Shown: piece by piece, positions 36,081-46,947 of the stretch
Layout of the letters: every line of letters begins with the position of its first letter
Numbering within the stretch: the stretch's first letter is position 1
Assembly (NCBI GenBank): GCA_028282685.1
Contig: JANQHK010000025.1
Coordinates: forward strand, 22,299 to 86,298
Reading direction: 5' to 3'
DNA from: Phycisphaeraceae bacterium
GTDB lineage: Bacteria > Planctomycetota > Phycisphaerae > Phycisphaerales > Zrk34
DNA length: 64,000 bases
Translations under genes and position numbers: made by a program
The notes under the pieces: model-generated
Told to the model about the DNA's origin: nothing
The model's input: the letters and a program-made list of their open reading frames with translations, nothing else
Database searches by the model: none

Positions 36081-36239
36081 CTACTCTGTCTTGCAGCAGG
36101 AACCGTCCGTACCGCAGCAAGCTGTCTTTTCTGTATTGCAGACGGAACCGTCCGTGCCGCAGCCGCCGTTCTTGCTGCAACCGGCCACGGCCAATCCGAG
36201 CAGGCCCGCCAACGCCAAAGTCAATAGCACGTGTCGCAT
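36081..36239 (-). CDS. tiny Cys-rich repeat lipoprotein
   Basis: A 52-aa protein that starts MRHVLLTLALAGLLGLAVAGC, a full lipoprotein signal with Cys21, preceded by AGGAG. The mature part consists of two near-identical units, CGTDGSVCNTEKTAC and CGTDGSCCKTE, then TAG. After the stop, in the same frame, a third CGTDG unit follows, and another frame then gives a plausible Cys-containing tail. The gene may therefore be truncated or frameshifted. A metal-binding or redox role is possible from the Cys content only. Confidence 0.55.
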   Translation of the reverse strand: MRHVLLTLALAGLLGLAVAGCSKNGGCGTDGSVCNTEKTACCGTDGSCCKTE

Positions 36240-38296
<2,057 letters not shown>

Positions 38297-38386
38297 AGCG
38301 TCTGGCAGTCGATCGAGTGGAATGTTCAGCGGTCGATCGAAGATCGACATGAAATCAAACAAACACGAACCGGAGAACATACGACC

Positions 38387-38674
38387 ATGAAAGTCAAGCC
38401 CCTGGAAGATCGCGTGATCGTCAAGCCCGAGGAGGCCGAGGAAAAAACCTCTTCCGGCATCTACCTGCCCGACAGCGCCCAGGAGAAGCCGCAACACGGC
38501 AAGGTGATCGCCGTCGGCCCCGGCAAGATCAACGACGACGGCAAACGCACCGCCCTGGAAGTCAAGAAAGGCGATACCGTCCTCTACTCCAAATACGGCG
38601 GCACCGAGATCGACATCGACGGCAAAACACACCTGATCCTGCGCGAGAGCGACCTGCTCGCGGTGATCGACTAA
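38387..38674 (+). CDS. groES: co-chaperonin GroES
   Basis: 10-kDa lid of the chaperonin, 95 aa, full length: [26 protein letters not shown] (the mobile loop region) and [33 protein letters not shown]. It lies between two groEL genes, 90 bp after the first; the spacer holds a small hairpin (GTCGATC/GATCGAC, 38332-38348). GGAG precedes the ATG. It may serve both GroEL proteins. Confidence 0.96.
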   Translation: MKVKPLEDRVIVKPEEAEEKTSSGIYLPDSAQEKPQHGKVIAVGPGKINDDGKRTALEVKKGDTVLYSKYGGTEIDIDGKTHLILRESDLLAVID

Positions 38675-38695
38675 ACATATCGTTGATTCGAGAAC

Positions 38696-38780
38696 GCGTT
38701 AACTCGGTAAGTCGGCCCGTTTTCAAAACCCGGCCGACCGCAAACCAAGTCACGAGTTAACGAATGAACGAGTTAACGAA
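38696..38780 (+). promoter_or_regulatory. CGAGTTAACG repeats before groEL2
   Basis: Two direct copies of CGAGTTAACGAA (38753-38764, 38769-38780; 16-bp period) and one inverted copy CGTTAACTCG (38696-38705). Between them is a GTCGGCC/CGGCCGAC hairpin with an internal TTTTCAAAA. They could be operators or merely simple-sequence junk. Confidence 0.3.
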
Positions 38781-38803
38781 ATAACGAAATTCAGGAGCCC
38801 ACC

Positions 38804-40417
38804 ATGGCAAGCAAGCAAATGATGTTCGACGCCGATGCGGCGATGCAACTGAAGCGCGGTCTGGAGCAGCTAACCCGCTCCGTCGCCGTCACCCTCGGCC
38901 CCACCGGCCGCAACGTCGTGATCGACAAGTCGTTCGGCGGACCCAAGGTCACCAAGGACGGCGTGTCCGTGGCCAAGGAAGTCGAACTGCCCGAGCCGTT
39001 CGAGAACATGGGCGCGAAGATGGTGAACGAGGTCGCCAAGAAGACGGCCGACAAGGCCGGCGACGGCACCACCACCGCCGCCGTCCTGGCGCGCGAAGTC
39101 TTCGGACAGGGGCTGCGCCACGTGACCGTCGGGGCGAATCCGATGCTGGTGCAGCGCGGCATCCTCGCCGCCGCCGAGGTCGCCACCGGGGCCATCCAGG
39201 ACCAGGCCAAAAAGTGCAAGGGCAAGGAAGACCTGCAGAAGATCGCCACCGTCTCGGCCAACCACGATGCCGAAGTCGGCGCCCTGATCGCCGAGGCGAT
39301 CGATCACGTCGGCTCCGAAGGCGTGGTCGAAGTCGAAGAGGGCAAGGCCAGCGAAACGCATCTCGAATACGTCGAGGGCATGGCCTTCGACAAGGGCTAC
39401 CTCTCGCCCTACTTCATGACCGATCCCAACACCACCGAGTGCGTGCTGGACGAGCCGCTGATCCTCATTCACGAGAAGAAGATTTCCAACCTGCCGGACC
39501 TGCTGCCGCTGTTGAACAAGATCGCCGGGGCGGGCCAGCCGTTGATGATCATCGCCGAGGACGTGGAGAACGAGGCGCTGGCGGCGTTGGTGGTCAACCG
39601 TCTGCGCGGCGCACTGAAGGTGTGTGCGGTCAAGGCCCCGGGCTTCGGCGACCGCCGCAAGGCCATGCTCGGCGACCTCGCCACCGTGACCGGCGGTACG
39701 TTCATTTCCGAGGACCTGGGCCTCAAGCTGGAAAACCTCGAACTGAACCAGCTCGGCAAGGCCAAGAAGATCATCGTCTCCAAGGACGACACAACGATCA
39801 TCGAAGGCGCCGGCAAGAAGAAAGACATTGCCGCCCGTACCGATCAGATCCGCAAGCAGATCGAATCCACCACCAGCGATTACGATCGCGAGAAGCTTCA
39901 GGAGCGGCTGGCGAAGCTGACCGGCGGCGTGGCCGTCATCAACGTCGGCGCCGCCACCGAAACCGAAATGAAGCAGCGCAAGGATCTGGTGGACGATGCC
40001 CTGCACGCCACGCGCGCTGCCGCCGCGGAGGGCTACGTGCCCGGTGGCGGGGTGACATTCGTCCGCGCGATCGAGGCCGTCAACAACGCCCGCGGCAAGG
40101 CGCGCGGCGATGAGAAGATCGGCTACGACATCGTGGCCGCGGCACTGGAAGCGCCGCTACGTCAGATCGCCACAAACGCCGGCGTGGACGGCGACGTGGT
40201 TGTCGAAAACGTCAAGAATCACGCCAACGCCTACGGATACAACGCCGCCACCGGCGCATACGAAGACCTGGTCAAGGCCGGGATCATCGATCCAGCGCTG
40301 GTCGCCCGGACCGCGTTGCAGCACGCCGCTTCCGTAGCGGGACTGATGCTGACGACCAACGTGATGGTCAGCGACTTGAAGGACGACACCGAACCGGTGG
40401 AAGGCGCGGTGGCGTAA
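38804..40417 (+). CDS. groEL2: chaperonin GroEL, paralogue 2 (no GGM tail)
   Basis: 60-kDa chaperonin, 537 aa, with intact ATPase segments ([49 protein letters not shown]). The C-terminus ends [15 protein letters not shown] with no Gly-Met repeat, so the chamber floor differs from that of paralogue 1. It is clearly diverged from paralogue 1 throughout, pointing to an old duplication and possible specialised clients. AGGAG lies before the ATG. A GAAA-loop hairpin follows. Confidence 0.96.
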   Translation: MASKQMMFDADAAMQLKRGLEQLTRSVAVTLGPTGRNVVIDKSFGGPKVTKDGVSVAKEVELPEPFENMGAKMVNEVAKKTADKAGDGTTTAAVLAREVFGQGLRHVTVGANPMLVQRGILAAAEVATGAIQDQAKKCKGKEDLQKIATVSANHDAEVGALIAEAIDHVGSEGVVEVEEGKASETHLEYVEGMAFDKGYLSPYFMTDPNTTECVLDEPLILIHEKKISNLPDLLPLLNKIAGAGQPLMIIAEDVENEALAALVVNRLRGALKVCAVKAPGFGDRRKAMLGDLATVTGGTFISEDLGLKLENLELNQLGKAKKIIVSKDDTTIIEGAGKKKDIAARTDQIRKQIESTTSDYDREKLQERLAKLTGGVAVINVGAATETEMKQRKDLVDDALHATRAAAAEGYVPGGGVTFVRAIEAVNNARGKARGDEKIGYDIVAAALEAPLRQIATNAGVDGDVVVENVKNHANAYGYNAATGAYEDLVKAGIIDPALVARTALQHAASVAGLMLTTNVMVSDLKDDTEPVEGAVA

Positions 40418-40450
40418 ATCCGTCCCGCCCACCGATTGAAAAAACGCTGG

Positions 40451-40476
40451 CCCAGGGGCGGGAAACCGCTCTTGGG
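40451..40476 (+). terminator. hairpin after groEL2
   Basis: CCCAGGGGCGG, loop GAAA, CCGCTCTTGGG: 11 pairs including two G-U, with a stable tetraloop but no T-run. It may act as a terminator or mRNA-stabilising structure. Confidence 0.5.
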
Positions 40477-40498
40477 TCATTCATCGAAACGCACGGAC

Positions 40499-40653
40499 TT
40501 AACCACAGAGGCGCAGAGACGCAGAGTTCATGTATAGAAAGCATGAAAACTGAAAAGTAGAAAATGCTGGAGTCTGTAATGGCAGTGCATCCTTTTCAGC
40601 TTTCCTGTTTTTCAGATTTCCTGTTTTCCTCTGTGCCTCTGTGTTTTTGTGGT
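40499..40653. repeat. long imperfect palindrome with CACAGAG-type arms, copy 2
   Basis: The left arm starts TTAACCACAGAGGCGCAGAG (40499-40526) and the right arm CTCTGTGCCTCTGTGTTTTT (40629-40653) is close to its reverse complement. The interior is unlike copy 1 (12658) but again contains AT-rich, partly complementary sequence. It occupies most of the groEL2-dnaJ gap. Confidence 0.72.
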
Positions 40654-40677
40654 ATTCCTTTTCGGTGTTGATGTCCC

Positions 40678-41817
40678 ATGGCCACGCAGCGCGACTATTA
40701 CGAAGTGCTCGGCATCGAACGCGACGCCTCCGCCGAGCAGATCAAGAAGGCGTACAAGCGCTGCGCCATGAAGTACCATCCCGATCGCAATCCCGGCGAC
40801 GCCGAGGCCGAAGCGAAATTCAAGGAATGCGCCGAGGCGTTTGAAGTCCTCAGCGATCCCGACAAGCGCCAGCGTTACGATCGCTACGGCCACGAGGGGC
40901 TGCGCGGCGCGGGGATGCACGATTTCTCCGGAATGAACGCCGGCGATATCTTCTCCATGTTCGAGGATCTCTTCGGCGACATCGGCCTGGGCGACATCTT
41001 CGGACGCGGCGGCTCAGCGCGCGGCGGCAACCGGCCCCGGCGCGGCTACGACCTGGAAACCGCCGTCGCCATCACGCTCAACGACGTGCTCACCGGCGCC
41101 CGCGAGGAAGTTTCCTTCACCCGCCAGGACAACTGCGACACCTGCTCCGGCAGCGGCTGCAAACCGGGCACCCATCCCACCGCCTGTTCGACCTGCGGCG
41201 GACGGGGACAGGTCGCCATGCGACAGGGATTTTTCCAGATGGTGCGCCCCTGCCCGGCCTGCCAGGGCACGGGCACGTTCATCGAACACAAGTGCCCCGA
41301 TTGCGGCGGCAGCGGCCGACGACCCAAGCATCGCGTCATTGAAGTTCAGATTCCGCCGGGCATCCACGACGGCCAAGTTGTCCGCGTCCCCGGGGAAGGC
41401 GAACCGGGCACACCCGACGGACCGCGCGGCGATCTGCACGTGCTCGTACGCATCAAGGAGCACGAATTGTTCCTGCGCGATGGCGATCACCTGATCCTGC
41501 ACATGCCCGTCAGCTTTTCGCAGGCGGCGCTGGGCGCCGGCGTCGAATCGCCCACGCTCGAAGGCAGCGAGCCACTGACCCTGCCCCGCGGCACGCAGAA
41601 CGGCGACACCCTCACCCTGCGCGGCAAAGGTTTACCCAACCTGCGCAGCGGGAAGCCGGGCGACCTGGTCGTGCAGGTGCTCGTCGAGATTCCCAAGAAA
41701 CTCACCGAGAAACAGGAACAGTTGCTGCGCGAGTTCGCCGAAACGGAAAGCCATGAAGTCATGCCGCACAGTCGCGGCTTCTGGGATAAGATCAAGCAAT
41801 ACATTGGCGGCCAATAA
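40678..41817 (+). CDS. dnaJ: chaperone protein DnaJ
   Basis: Hsp40 co-chaperone of DnaK, 379 aa. It has a J domain with HPD at residues 34-36, then a Gly/Phe-poor linker containing SMFEDLFGD. The zinc-binding region holds four CxxCxGxG repeats ([32 protein letters not shown]), followed by the C-terminal substrate domains. The set is complete (type I). grpE follows 14 bp on; dnaK is not in the window. No SD before the ATG. Confidence 0.95.
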   Translation: MATQRDYYEVLGIERDASAEQIKKAYKRCAMKYHPDRNPGDAEAEAKFKECAEAFEVLSDPDKRQRYDRYGHEGLRGAGMHDFSGMNAGDIFSMFEDLFGDIGLGDIFGRGGSARGGNRPRRGYDLETAVAITLNDVLTGAREEVSFTRQDNCDTCSGSGCKPGTHPTACSTCGGRGQVAMRQGFFQMVRPCPACQGTGTFIEHKCPDCGGSGRRPKHRVIEVQIPPGIHDGQVVRVPGEGEPGTPDGPRGDLHVLVRIKEHELFLRDGDHLILHMPVSFSQAALGAGVESPTLEGSEPLTLPRGTQNGDTLTLRGKGLPNLRSGKPGDLVVQVLVEIPKKLTEKQEQLLREFAETESHEVMPHSRGFWDKIKQYIGGQ

Positions 41818-41831
41818 AGACCGAACAAGCA

Positions 41832-42434
41832 ATGAGCAAGAAACCGAAAAATCAGAACGATGACGATCGTGAACCGCGGGACGAATCGGCCGAAATCGAG
41901 TCGCCGCTCGATGCCGACGAGCCGCAAGGGATTGAAGGCGAGGCCGAAGCCGAGCCGGCGGACGAGTTGGAGCAATTGCGCGCCGAGAAGGAGGAGTTGT
42001 TCGCCCGGCTTCAGCGCACCACCGCCGACTACCAGAACTACATGAAGCGCAGTGCGGAAAACCTGCCGATTGAACTCCGCCGCGCCGAGGGAGCCGTACT
42101 CAAGCGTTTCATCCCGGTGCTCGACCATTTTGACAACGCCCTGTCTCACGAGCCCGATAGTGACGAGGCGAAATCGGTTTACGATGGCATGCGCATCGTG
42201 CGCGATGAGCTGATGCAGGTGTTGCGGCAGTGCGGTGTGGAGACGATCGCACCACAGCCCGGCGACGTCTTCGATCCCCATCGGCACCAAGCCATGCTCC
42301 AACAGGCCGTGGAGGGTGTCGAGCCGCGATGCGTCTCGATCCTCATGCAGGCGGGTTACCGTTGCGGCGACCTGACACTGCGACCGGCCAAAGTGGCCGT
42401 GGCCCCGGAGGAAGAATCAAGTCCTGAGCCCTGA
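41832..42434 (+). CDS. grpE: nucleotide exchange factor GrpE
   Basis: DnaK nucleotide exchange factor, 200 aa. A charged N-terminal tail leads into a long coiled-coil helix (DELEQLRAEKEELFARLQRTTADYQNYMKR). The dimer core follows, with RFIPVLDHFDNAL, and the C-terminal beta-domain with GDVFDPHRHQAM. It starts 14 bp after dnaJ with no SD, so probably a shared transcript. Confidence 0.93.
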   Translation: MSKKPKNQNDDDREPRDESAEIESPLDADEPQGIEGEAEAEPADELEQLRAEKEELFARLQRTTADYQNYMKRSAENLPIELRRAEGAVLKRFIPVLDHFDNALSHEPDSDEAKSVYDGMRIVRDELMQVLRQCGVETIAPQPGDVFDPHRHQAMLQQAVEGVEPRCVSILMQAGYRCGDLTLRPAKVAVAPEEESSPEP

Positions 42435-42508
42435 GACTGGAATGCACACCGCCCCACCGCAAGACGCTTCCCTCAGGACTCAGGCCTCAAGCCCCAGGAC
42501 TTCCGATC

Positions 42509-42829
42509 ATGCCCACCTACGACTACCGTTGCGATGCCTGCGAACACGCGTTCGAGCAGTTTCAATCGATGAGCGCTTCTCCGATGCGCAAGTGCCCCGA
42601 GTGCGGCAAGCTCAAGCTCAAACGATTGATCGGCACCGGCGCCGGGGTCATCTTCAAGGGCTCGGGATTCTACGAAACCGACTACCGTTCCGACAGCTAC
42701 AAGAAAGCTGAAGAAAAGGACAAACCCAAAACCGAATCCAAGTCGGAATCCAAAAGCGAAAAGAAGGCAGAAAAGAAAACCGAGAAGAAAGCCGACACGT
42801 CCAAGAACGAACCCAAGAAGAAGGCCTGA
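42509..42829 (+). CDS. FmdB-type zinc ribbon protein
   Basis: A 106-aa protein beginning MPTYDYRCDACEHAFEQFQS, with a second pair of cysteines in MRKCPECGKLKLKRLIGTG, the FmdB/CxxC_CxxC_SSSS zinc ribbon; GVIFKGSGFYETDY is also typical. The last 35 residues are a low-complexity Lys/Glu/Ser tail. Function unknown; FmdB was named for a possible regulatory role in formamidase expression. It probably belongs to the dnaJ-grpE transcript. Confidence 0.85.
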   Translation: MPTYDYRCDACEHAFEQFQSMSASPMRKCPECGKLKLKRLIGTGAGVIFKGSGFYETDYRSDSYKKAEEKDKPKTESKSESKSEKKAEKKTEKKADTSKNEPKKKA

Positions 42830-42889
42830 GAATCCACGGCTTGCGTTTTCATCTCCCTCCTCAAGCCCCCGGACTCAGAACTTCCACCG

Positions 42890-43381
42890 CTACCACTGCA
42901 TTTCCTCCACCTGCATTTTCATCGGCGGGCTGCGATCCAGCAGAGTGCACATCGGTTCGTCCAGTGAGGGATGAATGACGTTTGGCGCGATGTCGCACAA
43001 CGGTTGCAACACGAACCGCCGCTCGTGCAGGCGCGGGTGCGGCAGAATCAACTCGTTCGTCGAAACGATGCGATCGTCATACAGCAACAGATCGAGGTCG
43101 AGCGTGCGCGGTCCCCAGCGGCCTTCGCGCAATCGTCCCGCTTCCCGCTCGATCACCTGCAGATGGTGCAATAAGGCCAACGGTTCCAGTTCGCTCGTCA
43201 ACTTCACCGCCGCGTTGAGAAACGGCCCCTGCTCGACGGGACCGATCGGCTCGGTTTCGTAGACCGCCGAGCGCGCGGCGATTTCCGTGCGCGGCAAAGC
43301 GCCCAATTGATCGGCCGCCTCACGCAGATGCGAAACGCGGTCGCCAAGGTTGGAGCCCAAGGCGATATAGACATCGGACAT
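42890..43381 (-). CDS. folK: 2-amino-4-hydroxy-6-hydroxymethyldihydropteridine pyrophosphokinase
   Basis: HPPK, which transfers pyrophosphate from ATP to the pterin in folate synthesis. The 163-aa protein has YIALGSNLGDRVSHL at the start, the catalytic GRWGPRTLDLDLLLYDD (RxxxRxxDxD) and HPRLHERRFVLQPL. The ATG at 43381 is chosen: an upstream ATG at 43390 overlaps a TACAAT -10 box, which ends seven bases before 43381, implying a leaderless mRNA. It sits at the end of the flagellar cluster, separated from the sigma-factor gene by a hairpin repeat. Confidence 0.92.
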   Translation of the reverse strand: MSDVYIALGSNLGDRVSHLREAADQLGALPRTEIAARSAVYETEPIGPVEQGPFLNAAVKLTSELEPLALLHHLQVIEREAGRLREGRWGPRTLDLDLLLYDDRIVSTNELILPHPRLHERRFVLQPLCDIAPNVIHPSLDEPMCTLLDRSPPMKMQVEEMQW

Positions 43382-43388
43382 GACAGAC

Positions 43389-43394
43389 ATTGTA
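43389..43394 (-). promoter_or_regulatory. -10 box of folK, leaderless
   Basis: Minus-strand TACAAT, seven bases before the ATG at 43381. It rules out the ATG at 43390, which overlaps it. Confidence 0.45.
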
Positions 43395-43434
43395 ACGGAT
43401 GTGAATCAGAAGACGCGATCGGACGCGCGTTTCA

Positions 43435-43463
43435 TCCGGACCTTCGCAGACTCAGGTCCGGCT
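43435..43463. repeat. CCGGACCT/AGGTCCGG hairpin repeat, copy 2
   Basis: CCGGACCT (43436-43443), a 10-base loop and AGGTCCGG (43454-43461). It lies between the fliA-type gene and folK; related copies are at 4868 and 56239. Confidence 0.6.
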
Positions 43464-43477
43464 TATTCACTTGTGAC

Positions 43478-44350
43478 TTACTGCGTCTCGTCTTCCTCGA
43501 ACTCCTTGGTCCGATGCGACATTTGCGCCTTGAGACGGGCGAGAATCGAGCTGTGCATCTGGCTGACGCGCGATTCGCTCAGATCCAGCGTCTGGCCGAT
43601 CTCCTTCATCGTCATTTCCTCGTAGTAATAGAGGATGAGAATCAACCGTTCGGCCCGACTGAGGCCCCGCGTCAGCAGATCGCGCAGGTCCCGCTTCTGC
43701 ACCTGCTTGTAGGGGTTGACCTGGCGATTGTCCTTGAGGACGTCGATCTCGCGCACGTCCTTGTTGGAATCGGTCTCGAACCACTTGCGGTTCAGAGAGA
43801 CCACCCCAACCGCGCCGGCATCCTTCGCCAGCTTGTTGTACTCCTCCATCGGCAGGTCCATCTCCTTGGCGATCTCTTCCTCGGTCGGCTGTCGGCCCAG
43901 ACGCGTGATCAGCCGCTTGCGCGCCGTTTCCACCTTGGCGGTTCGGCTGCGCACCAGCCGCGGCACCCAATCCATCGAGCGCAGCTCATCAAGAATCGCG
44001 CCGCGGATGCGCGGCGCGCAGTAGGTTTCAAACTTCACACCGCGGTCGAGGTCGAACGCGTCCACCGCATCCATCAGCCCGAACACCCCCGCCGACATCA
44101 GATCGTCGATGTCCACCTCGTTCGGCAACTTGGCGTAAATGCGCTCGGCGTTGTACTTCACCAACGGCAGGTACTTGGTCAGAAAGAAGTTTCGGATCTC
44201 TTCCGAGCCCGTCTTCTGGTACTCCTTCCAGACGTCAAGAATGTCGCGCTCTTCCAGCGGTAAATTTTTGACCGCCGCGGCGGTGGCGCGCTTGCCGGCG
44301 GTGGTGGATTTACGCTTGACGGGTTTGGCGGTGGTGCTGGTTTTGGGCAT
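43478..44350 (-). CDS. fliA: RNA polymerase sigma factor, FliA/WhiG family
   Basis: Alternative sigma factor for flagellar genes, 290 aa. Region 2 is LVKYNAERIYAKLPNEVDIDDLMSAGVFGLMDAVDAFDLDRGVKFETYCAPRIRG and region 3 DWVPRLVRSRTAKVE. Region 4 has the helix-turn-helix MTMKEIGQTLDLSESRVSQMHSSIL. A basic 30-residue N-terminal tail precedes region 1.2/2. GGAGACG lies before the ATG. Its position at the end of the flagellar cluster fits the usual flhA-flhF-flhG-fliA order. Confidence 0.93.
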   Translation of the reverse strand: MPKTSTTAKPVKRKSTTAGKRATAAAVKNLPLEERDILDVWKEYQKTGSEEIRNFFLTKYLPLVKYNAERIYAKLPNEVDIDDLMSAGVFGLMDAVDAFDLDRGVKFETYCAPRIRGAILDELRSMDWVPRLVRSRTAKVETARKRLITRLGRQPTEEEIAKEMDLPMEEYNKLAKDAGAVGVVSLNRKWFETDSNKDVREIDVLKDNRQVNPYKQVQKRDLRDLLTRGLSRAERLILILYYYEEMTMKEIGQTLDLSESRVSQMHSSILARLKAQMSHRTKEFEEDETQ

Positions 44351-44393
44351 GGGTCGTCTCCTTGACCGCTGGATTCATCCGTGGTTCATCTTG

Positions 44394-44711
44394 TCAGGCC
44401 GCATTCTCCCTGGGATGCGCATCGGACGTCGGCCCGGCTTCGGCCTGGGGGGTTTCCGGTTCGATGGATTCGGTGGTTTCGTCCGCCTCTTGCGGTTCGA
44501 TCGGGTGTTCCCGCTTGTAGTTTTCCAGATGCTCGCGCACCGCGCGATGGCCCATCCACCCGATCAGCCAGCCGACGGGATAAGCGAGACACATCGCCGC
44601 CAGCGCGCGCTTGAGCGTGGTCATGGCCGGGTTGTCCACGGCCAGTCCCGCGACAATGGCCACCGCAAAGGTAGCCAGTGCGAAACAGCTTGCAATGATG
44701 TGGGTAGGCAT
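44394..44711 (-). CDS. small two-helix membrane protein in the flagellar cluster
   Basis: A 105-aa protein not recognised. It has two hydrophobic helices (about residues 5-25 and 34-54), followed by HREHLENYKREH-like charge and an acidic Pro/Glu/Thr-rich tail. The short spacing to the fliA-type gene (43 bp) and the order flhG-this-fliA suggest a flagellar or regulatory role, possibly comparable to the small proteins found at this place in Bacillus and Clostridium clusters. This is context only. Confidence 0.6.
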   Translation of the reverse strand: MPTHIIASCFALATFAVAIVAGLAVDNPAMTTLKRALAAMCLAYPVGWLIGWMGHRAVREHLENYKREHPIEPQEADETTESIEPETPQAEAGPTSDAHPRENAA

Positions 44712-44780
44712 CGGTGTTCAGCGTTCCTTCGCCGGGTCCGATGTGCGGGCGTCGATCCGTCGACGCCAACGTCACCGTCC

Positions 44781-44786
44781 ATTATA
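44781..44786 (-). promoter_or_regulatory. consensus -10 box before the small membrane protein gene
   Basis: Minus-strand TATAAT (within AATGTATAATGG), about 70 bases upstream of the ATG at 44711. It could let the fliA-type gene be made independently of the long upstream flagellar transcript. No clear -35. Confidence 0.4.
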
Positions 44787-44788
44787 CA

Positions 44789-45679
44789 TTATCCAGCCAG
44801 CCATGACGCCATCCGACGAAAAAAACTGTGCCCGCGCTGATCGGTCGCTTCGCGATCGATGCGGTGCGCCAGGCGCGTCAGACAAGCGCCGGCCGGACTG
44901 TCCGGCTCCTGCAGAGTCAACAGCTTCCGATAACGAATCGCCTGCGGGACTTTCGGATCGTACAGCACGTAGCCGGCATCGTGGATCGAAAGCCCGAGGA
45001 ATCGTCGACAGACAGCGCCGATGCGTTGGTGCACGCCGCGCGCCTCGTGTGGATCGCGCGCCATATTCACCAGCAGGTTCACGCGCGTCGCTTCGTCGGT
45101 GCGCACCAGCGACTTGATCAGGCCGTACGCATCAGTCACGGCCGTGGGCTCGGGCGTGGTGACGACCAGAACATCGTCAGCCGCGGCGCAGAATCCAAGC
45201 ACGTTCGGGCCGATCCCCGCGCCGGTATCGAGCAGAATCAGATCGTAATTCTGGACCAGCCGATCGATCATGCGAAGTAGTCGTCCTCTCTCAAATTCAT
45301 TGAGGGCAGCCATTTGCGCCAATCCTGAAGCCCCACGGATCAGGTGGAATCCACCCGGTGCTTTGATCGTCGCCTCGTCCAGCGAGCACCGCCCGGAGAC
45401 CACATGCGCCAGGTTCACCCCCCCGCCGATTCCGCAGAGCACATCCGCGTTGGCCAGGCCGAGGTCGGCATCGATCAGCAGCACGCGCCGGTTCATTTGC
45501 GCCAATCGCGCAGACAGGTTGACCGCGAGATTGGTTTTCCCCACGCCGCCTTTGCCGCTGGTGACCGCCAGGACACGCGCGGCGCGACGGTCCTTGCTCG
45601 CCAGCGCCGAGCGCCGCGTGGGTGCCGATTCCGTCGCCTCCATCAACTGGCGTAACTCACTGGCCTGATCCGACGGCAT
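44789..45679 (-). CDS. flhG: flagellar number regulator FlhG (MinD/ParA-like ATPase)
   Basis: A 296-aa P-loop ATPase: deviant Walker A SGKGGVGKTN, LLIDADLGLANADVLCG and LILLDTGAGIGPNVLGF. FlhG (FleN/YlxH) controls the number and position of flagella with FlhF and, in several species, contacts the C-ring. The N-terminus has the short Gln-rich motif (DQASELRQLM) that stimulates FlhF GTPase in other bacteria. Its start overlaps the flhF stop by one base (TGATG). Confidence 0.9.
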   Translation of the reverse strand: MPSDQASELRQLMEATESAPTRRSALASKDRRAARVLAVTSGKGGVGKTNLAVNLSARLAQMNRRVLLIDADLGLANADVLCGIGGGVNLAHVVSGRCSLDEATIKAPGGFHLIRGASGLAQMAALNEFERGRLLRMIDRLVQNYDLILLDTGAGIGPNVLGFCAAADDVLVVTTPEPTAVTDAYGLIKSLVRTDEATRVNLLVNMARDPHEARGVHQRIGAVCRRFLGLSIHDAGYVLYDPKVPQAIRYRKLLTLQEPDSPAGACLTRLAHRIDREATDQRGHSFFRRMASWLAG

Positions 45680-46947
45680 CAGAGCTTGCCCTCCACAATC
45701 AGTTCGGCCAATCGTCGGGCCTGGCCCGGCTCGATGTGGCGTGGCACATCCTGTCCGGTCGTCACGTAACTGAGCCGCTTGTTCACGCGGCGCGCCACGT
45801 TCAGCAGGACCCCGAAGCTTACCGTCTCGTCGAGTTTAGTAAAGATCACGCGATCGGTGCGGATTGGCGCGAAGTGCTCCACCGCCTCCAGCAGCACCTT
45901 CTGGCTGCCCGTGCCCGCCAACACCAGGTGCACCTCGTGAGGATCCGCTGCCTCGACGAACGCTTGCAGTTCCCCCAACTTCTGCCGGTCCCGCTGCGAC
46001 CGCCCCGCCGTATCGATCAGCACCACGTCGGCATCGCGGCATCGCCCCAACGCCTGCTGCAACTCCAACGGCGTGAGCACCACGTGCAGAGGCAGATCGA
46101 TGATGTTGGCATACGTCTTCAACTGGTCGACCGCGGCGATGCGGTACGTATCGATGGTGATCAGTTCCACCTTGAGCCGGTGCTTGAGTTTGAAGGTGGC
46201 CGCGAGCTTGGCCAGGGTGGTGGTCTTGCCCACGCCGGTCGGCCCGATCAGCGCCAGCGTGAACGGCCTGCCGTCTTTGGGGCGCTGCGGCGCCGACGGA
46301 TGGGCATCGATGGGTATCAGCCGGGCAATCGCGGCACTGACCGCATCGCTCACGCAGCGCTCGTCCTGCATCTGCGCCTTGGTCAGACGCTTCTTGACCT
46401 TGTTCACAACCTCGTCGGCCAACTCCACCGACACTTCCTGCTCCAGCAGGTTCAGGTACTGCTGAAAGAGCGGTTCAGGCAGATCGGTGCGCGTAGCGCG
46501 GCCTGGATCGCTGAGCATCGCGCCGACCATCTGGCGAATCTGCTTCAACTCGCGCGTCAGTTGCGGGTCGTCCACCGGCGCGGTTGCTGCGGCAGACGGC
46601 GGCAACGTCGCCACGGCGGACGCGTCACTCACCGCGGCCGGTGTCGACGCCGCTTCGACTGGCGCGGCGCGGTGCGGTGACGCTTCGGCCTGGCCGTATG
46701 CCCGGGCCAGCAGACGAGCCGCCGACGATTCACCGTCCGACTCACGCCGGCGCGACGGACGGCGACGCGGCGCGACCGCCGCATCGTTCGACGCGGTGAT
46801 CTCCACCACCGACTTGGCGCCCATGCCCAGCAGCCCGCCGCGGCGGAAGGTGCGCGTGTGTAATATCATCGCATCGTCGCCCAGGTCTCGCTTGACCAGC
46901 GCTAACGCCTGAGACATCGATTCTGCCTGATACGTTTTCAACTTCAC
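45679..46947 (-). CDS. flhF: flagellar biosynthesis GTPase FlhF
   Basis: SRP-type GTPase that places the flagellum and recruits FliF. The 422-aa protein has MKLKTYQAESMSQALALVKRDLG (the FlhF B-domain start), a Pro/Ala-rich linker, then the NG domain: LALIGPTGVGKTTTLAKLAA, LIDTAGRSQRD and FTKLDETVSFG. The start is GTG, overlapping the stop of flhA (GTGA), so translation is coupled. Confidence 0.93.
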   Translation of the reverse strand: MKLKTYQAESMSQALALVKRDLGDDAMILHTRTFRRGGLLGMGAKSVVEITASNDAAVAPRRRPSRRRESDGESSAARLLARAYGQAEASPHRAAPVEAASTPAAVSDASAVATLPPSAAATAPVDDPQLTRELKQIRQMVGAMLSDPGRATRTDLPEPLFQQYLNLLEQEVSVELADEVVNKVKKRLTKAQMQDERCVSDAVSAAIARLIPIDAHPSAPQRPKDGRPFTLALIGPTGVGKTTTLAKLAATFKLKHRLKVELITIDTYRIAAVDQLKTYANIIDLPLHVVLTPLELQQALGRCRDADVVLIDTAGRSQRDRQKLGELQAFVEAADPHEVHLVLAGTGSQKVLLEAVEHFAPIRTDRVIFTKLDETVSFGVLLNVARRVNKRLSYVTTGQDVPRHIEPGQARRLAELIVEGKL

